From contig CANLXM010000001.1 of assembly GCA_947495165.1 (NCBI GenBank), positions 124,001 to 188,000 on the forward strand: a stretch of DNA of 64,000 nucleotides, read 5' to 3'. Positions 27,700-39,085 of this stretch are shown one piece after another; positions within the stretch are counted from its first letter, which is position 1; each line of letters begins with the position of its first letter. The position numbers and the translations under genes are program-made. The DNA is from an uncultured Cellulomonadaceae bacterium. Its GTDB lineage: Bacteria; Actinomycetota; Actinomycetes; Actinomycetales; Cellulomonadaceae. The notes under the pieces were generated by a model. That model saw only the letters and a program-made list of their open reading frames with translations, was not told the DNA's origin and did not search any database.

Positions 27700-28172
27700 C
27701 GGTCGTCCGGCCTGGGGGACCCGACCGGTCCCTGCGGCCGGAGCGCCTGGGTCGTGTGCTGCGCCGGGCCGCGGCCGCTGCCGGCCTCGGCGTGCTGGTG
27801 GGGACGGCGTGGGCGGTCCTGCTCGTCAGCGGGCTCGCCGACCCGGACCGCGAGGGCCTGTGGGCCGAAGTCGTCTGGGAGTCGATCGACTGGGCGCTGC
27901 TCCTGTGGCTGTGGCCCCCGGCGCTCGTGGTTGGGGCTGCCGTGGGGGTGACGGTGTGGCTGCTCGTGCGCAGCGCGGGCCGGCGGTCGCGGACGGCGGC
28001 GCTCGTCGTCGGGGCCGTCCTCCCCGGGGCCCTCGGTGCCGCAGTCACGGGATGGGCGCCGATCGGGTGGGCGTTCGGTTTGGGCGCCGGCGCCGTCGGC
28101 CTCCTCGGAGCCCACCTCGAGCTGCGCTGCCAGCGGCAGTATCGCCCGATTGGGGACGTCGGTCCTGCCTAG
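27696..28172 (+). CDS. Hypothetical membrane protein coupled to the LysR gene
   Basis: A 158-residue protein whose ATG overlaps the LysR stop. Four likely membrane helices (about 21-43, 63-88, 97-118 and 119-142) are separated by short charged loops, and the tail is basic with ELRCQRQYRPIG. No family is recognised. Composition matches the neighbours. The overlap suggests co-expression with the regulator, but no functional link is evident. Confidence 0.6.
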   Translation: MTVVRPGGPDRSLRPERLGRVLRRAAAAAGLGVLVGTAWAVLLVSGLADPDREGLWAEVVWESIDWALLLWLWPPALVVGAAVGVTVWLLVRSAGRRSRTAALVVGAVLPGALGAAVTGWAPIGWAFGLGAGAVGLLGAHLELRCQRQYRPIGDVGPA

Positions 28173-28243
28173 AGGGGGGTACGAAGGCCCACGTGCACCT
28201 GCCGCGGGCCTCGTAACGTCGTCATTGAGGCAAGGAGACGACG

Positions 28244-29019
28244 ATGTCACCCACGACCGCAGGACCAGGCAGCCCCCTCCCGGGCGCTGACCTCGACGCG
28301 CTGACGCACGGGCGCCTGCGGGACCAGCCGCTGCGCCGGGCGCCGCGCATCCCGTCCTGGGCGCTCAAGGTCGTCATGGCGGTCAGCGGGTCGATCTTCG
28401 CGCTGTTCCTGCTCGTCCACATGATCGGGAACCTCAAGATCTTCATCAGCCCCGAGGGCCTGAACCACTACGCGCACTGGCTCCGCACGCTGTTCGAGCC
28501 GCTGCTGCCGTGGGAGGGCGTGCTGTGGATCATGCGGATCGTGCTGCTGGCGGCGCTCGTCGGTCACGTCGGGGCGGCCGTCATGCTGTCCGCACGGGCC
28601 CGGCGCTCGCGGGGGACGTTCCCTCGCCGGCGGCTGGGTGCGCGCTCGTTCGCTGCGCGGACCATGCCCGTCAGCGGCGTCGTGATCCTCGGCTTCGTCA
28701 TCTTCCACCTGATGGACCTCACGCTCGGCACGCCCGGCGTCGCGGCTGACGGCTACCAGCACGTGACGGCCGAGGAGGCGTTCGCCTACCAGAACGTGGT
28801 CGCGAGCTTCCAGCGCCCGTGGGCGGCGCTGGCGTACTGCGTCGCACTGGTGACCCTGTTCCTGCATCTCGCGCACGGGCTGTGGACCGTGGTCCAGGAC
28901 CTAGGGGTGACAGGGCGCCGCGCCCGCGCCGTCGGGTACGCGATCGCGGGGATCGTCCCGCTCGCGATACTCGTGGGCAACATCTGCATCCCGATCGCCG
29001 TGCTGACCGGGTTCATCTC

Positions 29020-29023
<4 letters not shown>
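28244..29023 (+). CDS. sdhC: Fumarate reductase/succinate dehydrogenase cytochrome b subunit
   Basis: A 259-residue membrane anchor with five helices, of the b558 di-heme type seen in Bacillus SdhC and Wolinella FrdC. Candidate heme-ligand histidines sit in LLVHMIGN, LVGHVGAA, IFHLMDLT and LHLAHGLW. It would carry electrons between the menaquinone pool and the iron-sulfur subunit. ATG 28244 follows AAGGAG. Its stop overlaps the flavoprotein start (ATGA). Linkage to aspA and a Dcu-type carrier suggests work in the fumarate-reducing direction. Confidence 0.92.
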
Positions 29024-31013
<1,990 letters not shown>

Positions 31014-31017
<4 letters not shown>

Positions 31018-31766
31018 GACTCGTCCTGGACGTGTGGCGGCAGGCCGACCCGGCCGCGCAGGGGCACTACGAGACCTACGAGGTGGCCGACGCGACCCCG
31101 GAGATGTCGGTCGTCGAGCTGCTCGACCGGCTCAACGAGCAGCTCGTGGAGTCCGGCGGCGACCCCGTGGCGTTCGAGTCCGACTGCCGCGAGGGGATCT
31201 GCGGCTCGTGCGGGGTCACCGTGGACGAGCGTCCGCACGGTGCGCAGGCCAACACCCCGTCGTGCCACCAGCGGCTCGCGCGCTACGCAGACGGCCAGCG
31301 CGTGCGCATCGCGCCGCTGCGGTCCGCGGTGTTCCCCGTGATCCGCGACCTCGTCGTCGACCGCTCGTCGCTCGACCGCGTGATCGCCGCCGGCGGGCAC
31401 GTGGCGATCGACGCCGGCACCGCGCCGGCCGCCGACCTCGTGGCCCTCGACCACGCCGCCGCCGAGCTCGCGCTCGACTTCGCCGCCTGCATCGGGTGCG
31501 GCGCGTGCGTGGCGGCCTGCCCCAACGGCGCGGGCCACCTGTTCGTCGGCGCCAAGCTCAGCCACCTCGCCCTGCTGCCCACGGGCAAGCACGAACGCAC
31601 CCGGCGCGCCCGGGCCATGGTTGCTGAGATGGAGACGGACTTCGGGCCATGCTCGAGCTTCGGCGCCTGCGTCGAGGTCTGCCCCGCCGGCATCCCCCTG
31701 ACCGCGATCGCCGCGGTGAACAAGGAACGGCTGCGCGCCGTCTGGCGCGGCAGCAGCAGCACGTAG
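31014..31766 (+). CDS. sdhB: Fumarate reductase/succinate dehydrogenase iron-sulfur subunit
   Basis: A 250-residue electron-transfer subunit from GTG 31014, inside the flavoprotein stop and behind AAGGAG. The N-terminal plant-ferredoxin domain has [2Fe-2S] ligands in [11 protein letters not shown] and a later Cys in TPSCHQRL. The C-terminal domain has [12 protein letters not shown] for [4Fe-4S] and [12 protein letters not shown] for the third cluster. It links the flavin to the heme subunit. It is followed by a 61-base gap and aspA. Confidence 0.94.
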
Positions 31767-31827
31767 AGACCACCGGGCACGGGGACGACGGCGTCCCCAG
31801 GCTCAGAACCGAAGGAGCACCACACGC

Positions 31828-33291
31828 ATGAACGGCACAAGGATCGAAGAGGATCTGCTCGGGGCCAAGGAAGTCCCCGCGGACGCGTACTACGGCGTCC
31901 ACACCGTGCGCGCCATGGAGAACTTCCGGATCAGCCCGACCGTCATCAGCGACACTCCCGACTTCGTCCGCGCGATGGTGATGGTCAAGAAGGCCTGCGC
32001 GCTGACGAACAAGGAGATGCGCACCCTGCCCGTCGATGTCGCGGACGCGATCGTCGCGGCGTGCGACGACGTCCTGGTCCGCGGCCGGTGCCTCGACCAG
32101 TTCCCCATCGACGCCTTCCAGGGCGGCGCCGGGACCTCGGTGAACATGAACACGAACGAGGTGATCGCCAACCTCGCGCTCGAGCACCTGGGCCTGCCCA
32201 AGGGCAGCTACGACGTCATCAACCCCAACGACCACGTGAACAAGAGCCAGTCGACCAACGACGCGTACCCGACCGGCTTCCGCATCGCCGTGTACAACGT
32301 CGTCGAGCAGCTCAAGGGCGAGATCGAGCAGCTGGCCCTGGCGTTCGAGGCCAAGTCGCGCGAGTTCGACGACGTGCTGAAGATGGGCCGCACGCAGCTG
32401 CAGGACGCGGTGCCGATGACGCTCGGACAGGAGTTCGGGGCGTTCGCGATCCTGGTGCGCGAGGAGATCCGCAACCTCGCGTACCAGACCCAGCTCGTGC
32501 TCGAGGTGAACCTCGGGGCGACCGCGATCGGCACCGGGCTCAACACGCCGCCCGGCTACGCGCCGAGCGCCGTCGCGCACCTCGCCGCCGTCACGGGCCT
32601 GCCCGTGGTGCTGTCGGAGAACCTCATCGAGGCGACGTCGGACACCGGCGCCTACGTCTCCGTGCACGCCGCGCTCAAGCGCGTCGCGGTCAAGGTCTCC
32701 ATGATCTGCAACGACCTGCGGCTGCTGTCCTCGGGTCCCCGGGCGGGGCTGAACGAGATCAACCTGCCCGAGATGCAGGCCGGGTCCTCGATCATGCCCG
32801 CCAAGGTGAACCCCGTGATCCCCGAGGTCGTGAACCAGGTGTGCTTCAAGGTGGTCGGCAACGACACCACCGTCACCATGGCGGCCGAGGCCGGCCAGCT
32901 CCAGCTCAACGTCATGGAGCCCGTGATCGCCCAGAGCGTCTTCGAGTCGGTGTCCCTGCTGTGCCAGGCGATCTCGACGCTGCGCCGGCTGTGCGTCGAC
33001 GGCATCACCGCGAACCGCGAGGTCTGCCTGCGCTACGTCCTGGACTCGATCGGGATCGTGACCTTCCTCAACCCGCTGATCGGGCACCACAACGGTGACC
33101 TCGTCGGCAAGGAGTGCGCGCGCACGGGACGCAACGTCCGCGACGTCGTGCTCGAGATGGGCCTCCTCGATGAGGAGACCCTCGACGAGGTGCTCTCCCC
33201 GGAGAACCTCATGCGTCCGCAGTACCGCGGTGCCCTGTACGGACCCGCGACCGACGACGCGACCGACTCGACCAGGGTGGAAGCATCATGA
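31828..33291 (+). CDS. aspA: Aspartate ammonia-lyase
   Basis: A 487-residue cytoplasmic lyase splitting L-aspartate into fumarate and ammonia. The fumarase/aspartase signature [11 protein letters not shown] is present with its catalytic serine loop. Other landmarks are [17 protein letters not shown] at the N-terminus, [10 protein letters not shown] and [17 protein letters not shown]. Length is that of bacterial aspartases. ATG 31828 follows GAAGGAG. Placed between fumarate reductase and a C4-dicarboxylate carrier, it would feed fumarate to respiration from aspartate. Its stop overlaps the carrier start. Confidence 0.96.
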   Translation: MNGTRIEEDLLGAKEVPADAYYGVHTVRAMENFRISPTVISDTPDFVRAMVMVKKACALTNKEMRTLPVDVADAIVAACDDVLVRGRCLDQFPIDAFQGGAGTSVNMNTNEVIANLALEHLGLPKGSYDVINPNDHVNKSQSTNDAYPTGFRIAVYNVVEQLKGEIEQLALAFEAKSREFDDVLKMGRTQLQDAVPMTLGQEFGAFAILVREEIRNLAYQTQLVLEVNLGATAIGTGLNTPPGYAPSAVAHLAAVTGLPVVLSENLIEATSDTGAYVSVHAALKRVAVKVSMICNDLRLLSSGPRAGLNEINLPEMQAGSSIMPAKVNPVIPEVVNQVCFKVVGNDTTVTMAAEAGQLQLNVMEPVIAQSVFESVSLLCQAISTLRRLCVDGITANREVCLRYVLDSIGIVTFLNPLIGHHNGDLVGKECARTGRNVRDVVLEMGLLDEETLDEVLSPENLMRPQYRGALYGPATDDATDSTRVEAS

Positions 33292-34610
33292 TGATGGCCC
33301 TGCAGTTCGCCGTGGTGCTCGCCGCGATCTTCCTCGGAGCGCGGCTCGGCGGCATCGGGATCGGTTTCGCCGGTGGTCTCGGCGTGCTCGTCCTGGCCGC
33401 GCTCGGCGTCACGCCCGGCGACATGCCGCTCGACGTGATCTCGATCATCATGAGCGTCATCGCCGCCATCGCCGCCATGCAGGTGGCCGGCGGCATGGAC
33501 TACCTGGTGGACCTCGCGGACAAGATCCTGCGCAAGAACCCCAAGCACCTGACCTTCCTGGCGCCCGTCATCACGTACCTGATGACGGTCATGGCGGGCA
33601 CCGGCCACACGGCGTTCTCGACCATGCCGGTCATCACCGAGGTGGCCAAGGAGAACAACATCCGGCCCAGCCGGCCGCTGTCGATCGCCGTGGTCGCCTC
33701 CCAGATCGCGATCACCGCGTCACCGATCTCCGCGGCCGTGGTGTTCATGGCCTCGCTGCTCGAGAGCGAGGGCACCGGGGTCGACTACGTGCAGCTGCTC
33801 GCGGTCGCGATCCCGTCGACCTTCCTTGCGGTGATGAGCACCGCCGCGATCATGATCTTCGTCGACAAGGTGCGCGGCACGTCGGCGCTCGACACCCACC
33901 CCGAGTACCAGCGGCGCATGGCCGCCGGCACGGTCGCCGTGTCGTCGCACGAGAACCGGGTGCTGAAGAAGGGCGCCAAGCTGTCGGTGCTGATCTTCCT
34001 CATCGGCCTCGTCGTCGTCATGACCTACGCGACGCTGATCTCCGACAAGGTGGGCCTGATCGAGGAGCCGGTCATGGCGCGCGACGCGGCGATCATCGCG
34101 ATCATGCTCGGCATCGCGGCGATCATCGTGCTCGCCTGCAAGGTGCCGACCGCGGACATCCTGGGCGCCTCCACCTTCAAGTCCGGCATGAGCGCGGCGA
34201 TCTGCGTGCTCGGCGTCGCCTGGCTCGGGACGACGTTCGTGAAGGCGCACGAGGAGGCCATCATGTCGGCGGCCTCTGACGTCTTGACCGACTTCCCGTG
34301 GATGCTCGCGGTGGTGCTCGGGCTCGCGTCCGCGCTCCTGTACTCGCAGGCCGCCACGACCAAGGCGCTCATGCCGACGGCGCTGCTCATCGGGGTCTCC
34401 CCGGCTGCGGCCGTCGCCGCGTTCCCGGCGGTGTCCGCGCTGTTCATCCTGCCGACCTACCCGACGTTGCTCGCCGCGGTCGAGATGGACGACACGGGCA
34501 CGACGCGGATCGGCAAGGCCGTGTTCAACCACCCGTTCCTGCTGCCCGGCGTCATCAACATCGCGCTCGCGGTGGCCTTCGGGTTCCTGTTCGGGTCGGT
34601 CCTGCTCTGA
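33288..34610 (+). CDS. dcuA: Anaerobic C4-dicarboxylate transporter (DcuA/DcuB family)
   Basis: A 440-residue carrier with about eleven helices. Family landmarks are [39 protein letters not shown] and [16 protein letters not shown]. Dcu carriers exchange aspartate, fumarate or malate for succinate across the membrane during anaerobic growth. ATG 33288 overlaps the aspA TGA as ATGA. With sdhCAB-like genes and aspA upstream, the likely cycle is aspartate in, succinate out. DcuA and DcuB cannot be told apart by eye. Confidence 0.93.
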   Translation: MMMALQFAVVLAAIFLGARLGGIGIGFAGGLGVLVLAALGVTPGDMPLDVISIIMSVIAAIAAMQVAGGMDYLVDLADKILRKNPKHLTFLAPVITYLMTVMAGTGHTAFSTMPVITEVAKENNIRPSRPLSIAVVASQIAITASPISAAVVFMASLLESEGTGVDYVQLLAVAIPSTFLAVMSTAAIMIFVDKVRGTSALDTHPEYQRRMAAGTVAVSSHENRVLKKGAKLSVLIFLIGLVVVMTYATLISDKVGLIEEPVMARDAAIIAIMLGIAAIIVLACKVPTADILGASTFKSGMSAAICVLGVAWLGTTFVKAHEEAIMSAASDVLTDFPWMLAVVLGLASALLYSQAATTKALMPTALLIGVSPAAAVAAFPAVSALFILPTYPTLLAAVEMDDTGTTRIGKAVFNHPFLLPGVINIALAVAFGFLFGSVLL

Positions 34611-34620
34611 GGGCGCGCCG

Positions 34621-35460
34621 TTGACCTCAGCACCAGCCCGGGAGGGCGGCGTTCCGCGTGGACGCCGCCCTTCGGCGCGCCCTTCGGTCCGTCCTGATGG
34701 CGGGGGTCGTGGTGGCCGACGACGTCGCGGGCCCGGGTGGGTGCCTGACCAGCACGGGGCGTGGGCGATGCTCGTGGTGCCCCTCGTCGTCGGCGTCGCG
34801 CTCGGGGGGCCGGTGTGGGCACACGTGCCCCTGGCGCTCCTGTGGTTCGTCGGGTACTTCGCGTTCTACGCGGTCGGGCAGTGGCTGCGGGCGCGGTTCA
34901 AGCGCCGGTGGTGGCCGCCCGTGCGGGCGTACGGGATCGCCGTCGTGCCGTGCGGGGTGGCGGTGCTGCTCACCGCGCCCGAGCTCGTGGTGTGGGTCCC
35001 GGCTTTCGTGCCGCTCGTCGTCGTGAGCCTGCGGTGCTCCTACCGGCGGCGCGACCGGTCGCTGCTGAACGACGGGGTGACCGTGCTCGCGGCGTCGCTC
35101 ATGCTGCTGGTCGCCGTGGACGTCGCGGGGCCGGTCGGCGGGCGGGCGTGGGTGGCGTTCGCGCTCGTGCTGGGGTACTTCCTCGGCACCGTGCTGTACG
35201 TGAAGACGATGATCCGTGAGCGCGGGAGTATTCCGTACCGGCGGGCCTCGGTGGCGTACCACCTGGTGCTGGCGCTCGCGGGCACGGGGCTCGTCGCGTG
35301 GACGGGGCGCGGGAGCGTGTTGGGCGTCGGTGTGCTGCTGGGCGTGCTGCTCGTGCGGGCCGTCGTGATGCCCGGGCGTGCGGCGACGCCGCTGCAGGTG
35401 GGCCTCGGCGAGATCGCTGCCTCGGTCGTGCTGACCGTGGTGCTGCTGCTTCCCGCCTGA
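34621..35460 (+). CDS. YwiC-like membrane protein (copy 2)
   Basis: Up to 279 residues if read from TTG 34621, the only start that keeps the Arg/Pro-rich leader ending RRRRGPGWVPDQHGAWAML, a leader style common in actinobacterial YwiC proteins. The other in-frame start is GTG 34741, giving 239 residues. About eight membrane helices follow. It is paralogous to 23476-24279: both have HGAWAxLVVPLVVGVA and a similar helix order. Function is unknown. Adjacency to the fumarate operon resembles the anaerobic context of Bacillus ywiC. Confidence 0.82.
   Translation: MTSAPAREGGVPRGRRPSARPSVRPDGGGRGGRRRRGPGWVPDQHGAWAMLVVPLVVGVALGGPVWAHVPLALLWFVGYFAFYAVGQWLRARFKRRWWPPVRAYGIAVVPCGVAVLLTAPELVVWVPAFVPLVVVSLRCSYRRRDRSLLNDGVTVLAASLMLLVAVDVAGPVGGRAWVAFALVLGYFLGTVLYVKTMIRERGSIPYRRASVAYHLVLALAGTGLVAWTGRGSVLGVGVLLGVLLVRAVVMPGRAATPLQVGLGEIAASVVLTVVLLLPA
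34644..34672 (+). terminator. Probable terminator of the fumarate/aspartate operon
   Basis: A 9-bp stem (GGGCGGCGT with ACGCCGCCC) and a 9-nt loop, followed by TT. It lies 34 bases after the Dcu stop. It overlaps the 5' part of the long version of the next ORF, which makes that ORF's start uncertain. Confidence 0.45.
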
Positions 35461-35494
35461 GGGCGCGCGGTCCGGGCCTGGGCCGCCGGGCAGG

Positions 35495-35672
35495 GAAAGA
35501 CCCGTGGGCTGTCGGAGGGTTCCGACGAGTGCGGGGACGAGTCGCACCACCCACGGGTCCCGGTGGCCGCCTGGGATTGGCGGACCTCCAAGTCTTCGAC
35601 CGGCAGTCAGCCGGCGACCACCTCACAAGTCCAAGAGAACTTCATGTCGTGGACCACCTCCCTTCGTGTGTG
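35495..35672 (-). ncRNA. Candidate small RNA with leader-like ORF and three-way-junction terminator
   Basis: On the minus strand, a promoter-like CTGACG (35708-35703), 18 bases and TAGCGT (35684-35679) precede a ribosome site AAGGGAGG (35664-35657). A 12-codon ORF, MKFSWTCEVVAG (35645-35607), follows. Downstream, small hairpins (CCGGC/GCCGG and CCGCC/GGCGG) lead to a 10-bp closing stem GACCCGTGGG/CCCACGGGTC (35499-35559) that encloses two inner hairpins, then TTTCCC. No minus-strand gene follows it, so it looks like a self-contained small transcript, convergent with YwiC copy 2. The whole reading is inference from sequence. Confidence 0.35.
35499..35559. terminator. Branched hairpin: 10-bp closing stem with two inner hairpins
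   Basis: GACCCGTGGG (35499-35508) pairs with CCCACGGGTC (35550-35559). Inside, GTCGGA/TCCGAC and GTGCG/CGCAC form two hairpins, making a three-way junction. It lies 38 bases after the YwiC stop and could stop transcription from either side; on the minus strand it is followed by TTT. Confidence 0.5.
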
Positions 35673-35769
35673 ACTCCGACGCTACGCCCGGGTCCGGGCG
35701 GGCGTCAGGTCTTTTTCTGACCCGTTTGTCCCGAGGCGGCCGGGAGCCGTCCGGGGCAGGATGGGACGC

Positions 35770-36267
35770 ATGGTTCAGCGAGTGATGATGGTCTGCACGG
35801 GCAACATCTGCCGGTCCCCGATGGCCGAGGTCGTCCTGCGCGAGCGGCTCCAGGCCGCCGGGCTGGGCGACGACGTCGTCGTCGACTCGACCGGGGTGAG
35901 CGACGAGGAGCGGGGCAACCCGATCGACCCGCGGGCGGTGCGTGCGCTGCGGGCGCGCGGCTACGACCCCGCCGACCGGGCCGCGGTCCAGGTGGAGGCG
36001 GCGCACCTGGGCGAGCGCGACCTCGTGCTGGCGATGACGGCGTCCCACGCCCGCGCGCTGCGGCGCCTGGACCCGGACGCGCCGGTGCGCATGTTCCGCA
36101 GCTTCGACCCCGACGCACCGCGGGTCGAGGACGAACGCGACGAGTCGAGCCTCGACGTCGCCGACCCCTGGTACGGCGGCCCCGAGGACTTCGAGCTCTG
36201 CCTCGACCAGGTCGAGGCGGCCACGGACGGCATCATCGCCCACCTGCGCGAGCACGCCCGCCCCTGA
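35770..36267 (+). CDS. Low-molecular-weight protein-tyrosine phosphatase
   Basis: About 165 residues from ATG 35770. An ATG at 35761 is also in frame but is fused to the purine run GGGGCAGG, so 35770, at a normal 8-base spacing, is preferred. The P-loop CTGNICRS (residues 9-16) holds the catalytic Cys and Arg, and the general-acid Asp lies in DPWYGG near residue 137. These enzymes dephosphorylate protein tyrosines and often act on exopolysaccharide tyrosine kinases; none is adjacent here. It is a single-gene unit. Confidence 0.92.
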   Translation: MVQRVMMVCTGNICRSPMAEVVLRERLQAAGLGDDVVVDSTGVSDEERGNPIDPRAVRALRARGYDPADRAAVQVEAAHLGERDLVLAMTASHARALRRLDPDAPVRMFRSFDPDAPRVEDERDESSLDVADPWYGGPEDFELCLDQVEAATDGIIAHLREHARP

Positions 36268-36280
36268 CCCCCACCAAGAA

Positions 36281-36344
36281 CGCTGAGTGCATGATTTTGG
36301 CGGTCTCTTCGGGGGAAAAGACCGCCAAAATCATGCACTCAGCG
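36281..36344. repeat. 26-bp perfect hairpin palindrome
   Basis: The arm 36281-36306 (starting CGCTGAGTGCATGATTTTGG) is exactly complementary to 36319-36344 around a 12-nt loop, which can add three further pairs beyond one mismatch. It lies 13 bases after the phosphatase stop and 38 bases before the convergent ABC permease stop. It may serve as a bidirectional terminator, but its length and AT-rich core suggest a dispersed palindromic element. Confidence 0.8.
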
Positions 36345-36382
36345 GAGGGTGCGGGGGGGTGCGGGGTGTGTCGGCGGGCTGG

Positions 36383-37378
36383 TCAGGCTACGTCGCGGCG
36401 GCGGAAGATCAGGAGGCCGACGGCGGTGATCAGGACGGTGGCGACGGCGAGGTAGCCGCCGCCGTGCGCCATCGAGAGCGTCGCCTCGACGGACTCACAC
36501 ACGCGCCCGTCCGCTCCGAGCGTGCACTTCTGGGAGTAGTACGTGGTGCCGCCGGCGATCCACGCCTGCATGTTGTTCAGACCGCTCCACTGCTGGAACC
36601 GCGGCAAGATCCCGAAGTAGACCATCTGGTCGATGACGACCCATGCCACCGCCAGGCCGATCACGGCCGCGGTGTGCCGTGTGACGGCGCCGAGGGCGGA
36701 ACCGATGATGGCCGCCGCCGCCATCAGGATCGTGATCCGGAGCCCCACCAGGGTGACGGCGCGCCACATGTCGGCGGTCGGTGAGCCGATCAGGTCGCGT
36801 GCGGCGTAGACGAGCCACATGCCCGCGATGCTCACCGCCAGGGTGGTGACGGCGATCGGGATGATTCCGAGCGCGGCGGCACCGATTTTGCTGACGTACA
36901 CGCGGGTACGGCGCGGCTCGAAGGTCAGCCAGTTGCTGATGGCCCCCGTGGCCATCTCCGCGGCGAAGAAGCTCGCTCCGACGATCAGCGCAGCGAAGCC
37001 GAGCATCGCGCCGTATCCCTCGGTGCCGCGCTCGACCTCGTCGGAGAACGGCGGGTGGAACCGGAGCCAGTCCTCTTTCTGGGGCTCGTCGAGATGGTTC
37101 TCGCACTCCCAGTCGTACGTCTCACCGCCGTTGGCCTCCCGCTCGGCCGCCTCTTCGGTCAGACACTGCTGGTACCACTCGCCGCTGTTGGCCTTCCAGT
37201 CGTCGTAGTACTGCTGGTAGCTCGTCTCCGCGTAGTGCTGCTCCTCCGCGCTCGGCGGTGCCAGGGAGAAGAAGGTGCCGACGGCGCTGACGATGGTGAT
37301 GCCGACGAGGCCGACGAACGCGACCCACGTCAGACGGCGCGCCCAGAAGCGCTTGAGCTCGACCTTGAGCAGTCGCAT
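36383..37378 (-). CDS. ABC transporter permease
   Basis: A 331-residue ABC-2-type membrane subunit. One N-terminal helix (about 18-40) is followed by a ~95-residue outer segment with two Cys (QQCLTEEA and WECENH), then five helices and the ending FRRRDVA. A second outer loop near residues 283-292 has two more Cys (QKCTLG and RVCESV). ATG 37378 overlaps the ATPase stop, so the pair forms a two-gene exporter. The substrate is unknown; such pairs often export peptides, lipids or drugs. Confidence 0.87.
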   Translation of the reverse strand: MRLLKVELKRFWARRLTWVAFVGLVGITIVSAVGTFFSLAPPSAEEQHYAETSYQQYYDDWKANSGEWYQQCLTEEAAEREANGGETYDWECENHLDEPQKEDWLRFHPPFSDEVERGTEGYGAMLGFAALIVGASFFAAEMATGAISNWLTFEPRRTRVYVSKIGAAALGIIPIAVTTLAVSIAGMWLVYAARDLIGSPTADMWRAVTLVGLRITILMAAAAIIGSALGAVTRHTAAVIGLAVAWVVIDQMVYFGILPRFQQWSGLNNMQAWIAGGTTYYSQKCTLGADGRVCESVEATLSMAHGGGYLAVATVLITAVGLLIFRRRDVA

Positions 37379-38379
37379 CAGAGGTCCCCTCCCTCGGTGC
37401 TGGCATGGTCGGTGCCGGCGTGTCGTCCGTGCGGCGGCGCGACGGTCCCGGGGCCCTGCCCGGCGGTGAGCTCGAGGAACACGGACTCGAGGTCGGCGTG
37501 CTGGGGGACGAGCTCGTTGACGTACAGGCCCTGGGCGGCGAGGAGCCGGGTGATGTCGGCGGAGTCGGCCACGCCCCGGACCTGCAGGTGGGCGCCCTCG
37601 ACGCGGGCGTCGAGCTGGGCGGCCTGCAGCACCTGGTGGGCGGCAGGAAGGTCGGCGACGCCGACCTTCACGCTGAGGGTGGCCTGCCCGCCGACGAGCT
37701 CGTCGACGCGGCCGGACGCGAGCAGCCGGCCGTGGCCGATGATCGACACGGTGTCCGCGACCTGCTCGACCTCCGCGAGGATGTGGCTCGAGACCAGGAC
37801 GGTCTTGCCCTCGGAGCCCAGGCGGCGCATGGTGTCGCGGATCTCGCGGATGCCCGCCGGGTCGAGGCCGTTGGTGGGCTCGTCGAAGATCAGCAGGTCG
37901 GGGTCCTTGAGCAGCGTCGCGGCGATCGCGAGCCGCTGCTTCATGCCGAGCGAGTAGCTGCGGTAGGAGTCCTTGGCGCGGTCGGCCAGGCCCACGTCGG
38001 TCAGGACGCGCCCGACGGCGGTGGGCGGGGCGCCGATCGCGCCCGCCAGGAGTTCGAGGTTGCGCCGTGCCGAGAACTGAGGGAAGAACTTGGGCTGCTC
38101 GACGATCGCGCCGACGCGACCGATCACCGCGGGCAGGTGCTGCGGCACGGTCTGGCCGAACAGAGTCATGGTGCCGGAATCGGGCCGGATGAGCCCGAGC
38201 AGCATGCGGATCGTCGTGGTCTTGCCGGAGCCGTTGGGGCCCAGGAAGCCGTGCACGCCGCCGTAGGGCACGTCGAGGTCGAGGCCTTCGACGGCGACCG
38301 AGCGGCCCCGCAGGCTCCGGTACGTCTTGCGCAGTCCGCGCGTGGAGATCGCGAGATCTCCCGAAGGTGCAGTGGTCAC
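37378..38379 (-). CDS. ABC transporter ATP-binding protein
   Basis: A 333-residue ATPase of the CcmA/DRA-type drug and peptide exporter group. Walker A is GPNGSGKTT, the signature is YSLGMKQR and Walker B is LLIFDEPTNGLDPAG, with the H-loop in SSHILAEVE. A ~100-residue C-terminal extension after the ATPase domain is usual for this group. GTG 38379 follows AAGGGG. It drives the permease encoded immediately downstream. The regulatory region faces the small LuxR-type gene. Confidence 0.92.
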   Translation of the reverse strand: MTTAPSGDLAISTRGLRKTYRSLRGRSVAVEGLDLDVPYGGVHGFLGPNGSGKTTTIRMLLGLIRPDSGTMTLFGQTVPQHLPAVIGRVGAIVEQPKFFPQFSARRNLELLAGAIGAPPTAVGRVLTDVGLADRAKDSYRSYSLGMKQRLAIAATLLKDPDLLIFDEPTNGLDPAGIREIRDTMRRLGSEGKTVLVSSHILAEVEQVADTVSIIGHGRLLASGRVDELVGGQATLSVKVGVADLPAAHQVLQAAQLDARVEGAHLQVRGVADSADITRLLAAQGLYVNELVPQHADLESVFLELTAGQGPGTVAPPHGRHAGTDHASTEGGDL

Positions 38380-38638
38380 AGGTCCCCTTATGCATGAAGT
38401 GCTCCCGGTCGCGGCGGGCGTCCCGCCGCGCGCTCAACCCCCTGGCAGAGCACCCAAACCCTAGCGTGCCGCACCTCACACGCATATGTGCGAATCGCGG
38501 GTGAGATCCCGCGTCATAACTTGCGCGCCCGCCCCTCTCTCCTGTGTGACCAGGCAGAACCCCGCTGGCTCCGCCGGCGAGGGCGGGGCCACCGGACACC
38601 AGACCCCAGCCGAGAACGAGACCACACCGGAGGACGAG

Positions 38639-38863
38639 ATGACCACGATCGAGATGGCGCCGCTGCTGCGCGAGGACCTGACCAAGCGTGAGCGCGTCGT
38701 CCTCGCGCACCTGACCGAGGAGACGACGCTCGACGACATCGCGCGCCGCTTGTTCGTCACCCGCAACACGGTCAAGTCGCAGGTGCGCAGCGCATACCGC
38801 AAGCTCGGCGTCTCCACGCGCGCCGAGGCCGTCGACCGCGCCCGAGAGCTCGGGCTGCAGTAG
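38639..38863 (+). CDS. Stand-alone LuxR-type HTH protein
   Basis: A 74-residue protein that is almost only a LuxR/GerE DNA-binding domain: LTKRERVVLAHLTEETTLDDIA and LFVTRNTVKSQVRSAYRKLG. ATG 38639 was chosen for its strong site GGAGGACGAG; an upstream in-frame ATG at 38486 has no such site and would add an unfolded-looking leader. There is no receiver or sensor domain. It lies 259 bases upstream of, and divergent from, the ABC exporter, which it may control. A remnant of a longer LuxR protein is the alternative. Confidence 0.72.
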   Translation: MTTIEMAPLLREDLTKRERVVLAHLTEETTLDDIARRLFVTRNTVKSQVRSAYRKLGVSTRAEAVDRARELGLQ

Positions 38864-38901
38864 GCGCCTCGAGAGCCGAGAGCCGAGAGCCGGACGAATC
38901 T

Positions 38902-38934
38902 GGCGCTCTTGACCGCCCCCCCGGCGCTCTTGAC
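38902..38934. repeat. 12-bp direct repeat at the edge of the metal island
   Basis: GGCGCTCTTGAC occurs at 38902-38913 and again at 38923-38934, just after a triple CGAGAGC tandem (38870-38890). It sits where chromosomal genes give way to the metal-resistance genes. I found no matching copy near the other edge, so calling it an attachment site is not supported. Confidence 0.4.
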
Positions 38935-39085
38935 TGTGAGTCGCATCGCTTGGTGGCGTGCTTCTGGTAGCGGTCAGTGGCCGATGAGGAGGGCTTCTCT
39001 GGCAGCGGTGGTGTCCGGTGAGGGTTCCCCTTACGGGCATGCGATCTGGGCTCACGCCTGTGACCGAGTGTTCAGTGCGCGCTGT

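Noticed and set aside
38870..38934. CGAGAGC triple tandem and 12-bp direct repeat as an island attachment site
   Set aside because: No matching copy is visible at the other edge near 49.9 kb and no integrase is present.
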